Assembly: GCA_948099385.1 (NCBI GenBank)
Contig: CANUEZ040000103.1
Coordinates: forward strand, 7,922,501-7,986,500
Length of the DNA: 64,000 bases
Source of the DNA: Fasciola hepatica
Taxonomy: Eukaryota; Platyhelminthes; Trematoda; Plagiorchiida; Fasciolidae
Direction of reading: 5' to 3'
In this document: in pieces, positions 61,740 through 64,000 of the stretch
Layout of the letters: every line of letters starts with the position of its first letter
Numbering within the stretch: position 1 is the first letter of the stretch
Made by a program: the position numbers and the translations under genes
Notes under the pieces: model-generated
Told to the model about the DNA's origin: nothing
Databases searched by the model: none
Seen by the model: only the letters and a program-made list of their open reading frames with translations

Positions 61740-63464
61740 GTTGATCTTTTCAGCTCATCTCAAGTGTGAACTGGCCTCGGAATATGAAGGTGAATGATAT
61801 GGAACTACATAAAAATGTTCACAGTTATGGAATAGTGTAGAGGAGGTCACTCCTTGTCGCTCTGTCATGCAGTGATGACATGTATCAAGCGACATTACTA
61901 TGAGGTTCATACTGTTAAGCTAAGCGTTTCGGAAACGTAAGCGCAAGTTGTGAGTTTGCTTTTGAAGAACCGTATCAATAGCTTCAGCCTCATTATTGTG
62001 CGCATTCCGCAGACTCGGTTTGTTTTACGAGGTTCATCATTTGCCTGACCAGAATATAGTCTGAACACATTCGTGAACGTCATCAAGTGTCGCCGAAGAA
62101 TAAATCCTCGGGGCTAATCGTATGCGCAGTGAATAAGTTATGCGCACTCCAGATATCGTTGGTGTTTGCACTTTATTAAGGTCGCGCACGTAAGCGCAGG
62201 TGAAGGTCATTGGGCTGAGGCTGCCCACGCTAAACTCCATGCCTTATGAGAAACATTTTGTGAGTACATTTCATCACAAATGGCTAACTCTCCGTCACAC
62301 AGTATATCATAAACTTCTAAAAATCTAACTTCTACGATAAATTGTATTGTGTCTACAAATAAATACCTATTGGGTTACAAAGTTAATCCACATGATGTAA
62401 TTTCTTCGCCCCACTGAGTAAGGTATGTAGTCATGCATGTTGGTTCAGATCAATGAAAAAAGCTTTTCACCTAACCTGTATTTCTAGGACGCCAAGTGGA
62501 CTACCGGCGATTGAAACATCTGAAGTTCGTACTAGCGAGAAACCGGTAGACACCTGAACACAGATTCAACAACAATTCCCCTTTTTTACTGAATGACAGG
62601 AATCAAGGCCAAAAAGGCCTCTCGAATGTGTCACGTTCGAACACAGTCGACCAACTCTAGAATTCGTATCTTCGGTTAAACCATGATATCACCCTGTTTT
62701 GCTTTACACAGTAGGTCGTGTAACTGTTGGTAGAAGAGGCGTTTGATTGCATCTGGGCTGCAATCTGTGGGGTCACAAGCCTAGACTACAAAGAATTTCC
62801 TCCATCGTTACAGTGTTTGCTTACTTCGCACGAACCCTTAAGTCCCACTGCCCACAACCGACTGTCCAATGGGATCCAGCCAAGCGGTGCTGCCTTAAAT
62901 CTCTTCGTGGAAGGTACACGCATGCCAGAAAGACCGACAGTCGCAGCTTCAGGGTCCCCAGATAAATGCAAGTGAATCTTTGCACAATGATTGGATGGGG
63001 CGTCAAACGAACGACCGAGTTGGAGTCCTGGCTACCAGTTTCTTACATACAACACTTGTCGATGGCAAGGGTCCCAAGCGTGCGCATTAAACATGCCTGT
63101 TGCCCTATGCACATCAACGTTCGCATAATAAAGTTGGACCTGGAACGAAGAACAGCATCAGCTGCCGGAAGCAAATTCAATTAGACTTGGATATTCGACG
63201 AAAAAGGACGCGAGAGAACCGAAACAGGACTTTCCTCAGAGACACTACGACAAATATGGCCTCCTGGAGTTCCGGGAGAAAATGAAAATGTCTGTGTGGG
63301 ACTAGGGTGCGAAAGTAAAAAAATCAACGTGGGTGCACAGTGTGAGAACATCAGCGCGAGCGTGATTTCGATGGCGTGACGATCGAGTTGTAGGATATCC
63401 ATCGGTTGCTTTGTTGTTCACTTAATGGGCTACTGAACTACTCTGTTGCATGTTCAAGAGTGGG
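61740..63464. other. Unassigned; 62.7-63.4 kb is more GC-balanced
   Basis: Overlapping short frames on both strands at 62727-63285 and a composition shift suggest a remnant of a transposable element, but no diagnostic motif was found. The rest of the interval shows nothing recognisable. Confidence 0.4.
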
Positions 63465-64000
63465 CATTTTTATGAGAAGATACAACTCTAACCTTTGCGC
63501 AACCAAGCGCGACCCGCGAGACAGCGGGGTTGGTTCAAATAAGCCGGTGACCGATTGTGTGATTCATTCGCCTCTTCTGGGAACCTCTGAGCCGCCGGTC
63601 ACTGGTTGCTCAGTTCATTCATCATTCGGATTAGGCTTCAAATCCTGTGTACCCAGTCTATCCTTCCTCCATAGATGCCGGTGAGCATAGTGTTATACGC
63701 TTTATACACCACCTATGGTTGTGTCGGAATCAAGGTTTACCCATCTTCTTTAAACTGCCTATTAGTAAGTCAGCTAGATGAAAAGTGTGGAGCTTCCGCC
63801 TTCGCCCTCAAACGTTTTGGGGAAGAGAAGCTCCGCCACAAAAAGGCAGTGAGTAGGACGTCCTCAGCAAAAGCTATATGAGGCGCGCGGTCATTTGGGA
63901 GCATTCTGAGAGGCGTTTAGTTTGGGTAGCCAACTCGGGCTTGAGATAATCAGCCTCAACCATACTGAGGCATTTTGGAGGCATCTTCCAGCATACTGAG
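63465..64000 (+). repeat. 0.5-kb interspersed repeat, copy B (cut by window end)
   Basis: This copy is colinear with 40190-40725. The offset is 23275 at the start and 23279 at the end, showing a small net indel. The copy is still matching at the last base of the window, so its 3' end is unseen. Confidence 0.8.

Overview
This is eukaryotic, intron-and-repeat type DNA with no bacterial operons, ribosome-binding sites or long intact genes. The mix of retroelements (a Penelope-like element with a GIY-YIG nuclease, several CR1/Pido-like non-LTR elements, an RTE-like RT, a Ty3/Gypsy pol, a BEL/Pao integrase tail and a tRNA-derived SINE) fits a flatworm, most likely a digenean trematode. That assignment is inference from repeat types, not from a marker gene.

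Layout. (1) Positions 1-14494 and 22241-36734 are the two arms of a giant inverted repeat. Every position x in the left arm pairs with 36735-x in the right arm, with no net indel over 14.5 kb; I found 8 mismatches without an exhaustive scan. The left arm runs into the window edge, so the true palindrome may be longer. Outside-in, each arm holds uncharacterised DNA, a Penelope-like element, a degraded non-LTR element that the Penelope element interrupts, a CR1-like element (CR1-A), an endonuclease fragment, a head-to-head SINE pair, and a second CR1-like element (CR1-B). (2) The 7.7-kb spacer (14495-22240) holds the 5' half of CR1-B, intact only on the left, then about 5.8 kb of mostly unassigned DNA, then a 127-bp 3' end of another CR1-B copy that abuts the right arm. 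The right inner edge is therefore a junction between CR1-B sequences. (3) 36735-44400 is a graveyard of unrelated retroelements: degraded Gypsy pol, a 0.5-kb interspersed repeat, an RTE-like RT, a BEL/Pao integrase end. (4) 44.4-62 kb is AT-richer and lacks recognisable transposons. It holds a partially deleted tandem duplication (46918-49263) and many short ORFs, several with plausible splice sites, which share weak motifs with one another and resemble pieces of a T-box DNA-binding domain in the right order. This is the most speculative reading. (5) The window ends in a second copy of the 0.5-kb repeat.

No gene here can be called functional with confidence. The retroelement reading frames are all broken by stops or frameshifts. 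The strongest observation is the palindrome with its asymmetric CR1-B breakpoint; the most intriguing but least certain is the possible cluster of extremely divergent T-box-like genes.
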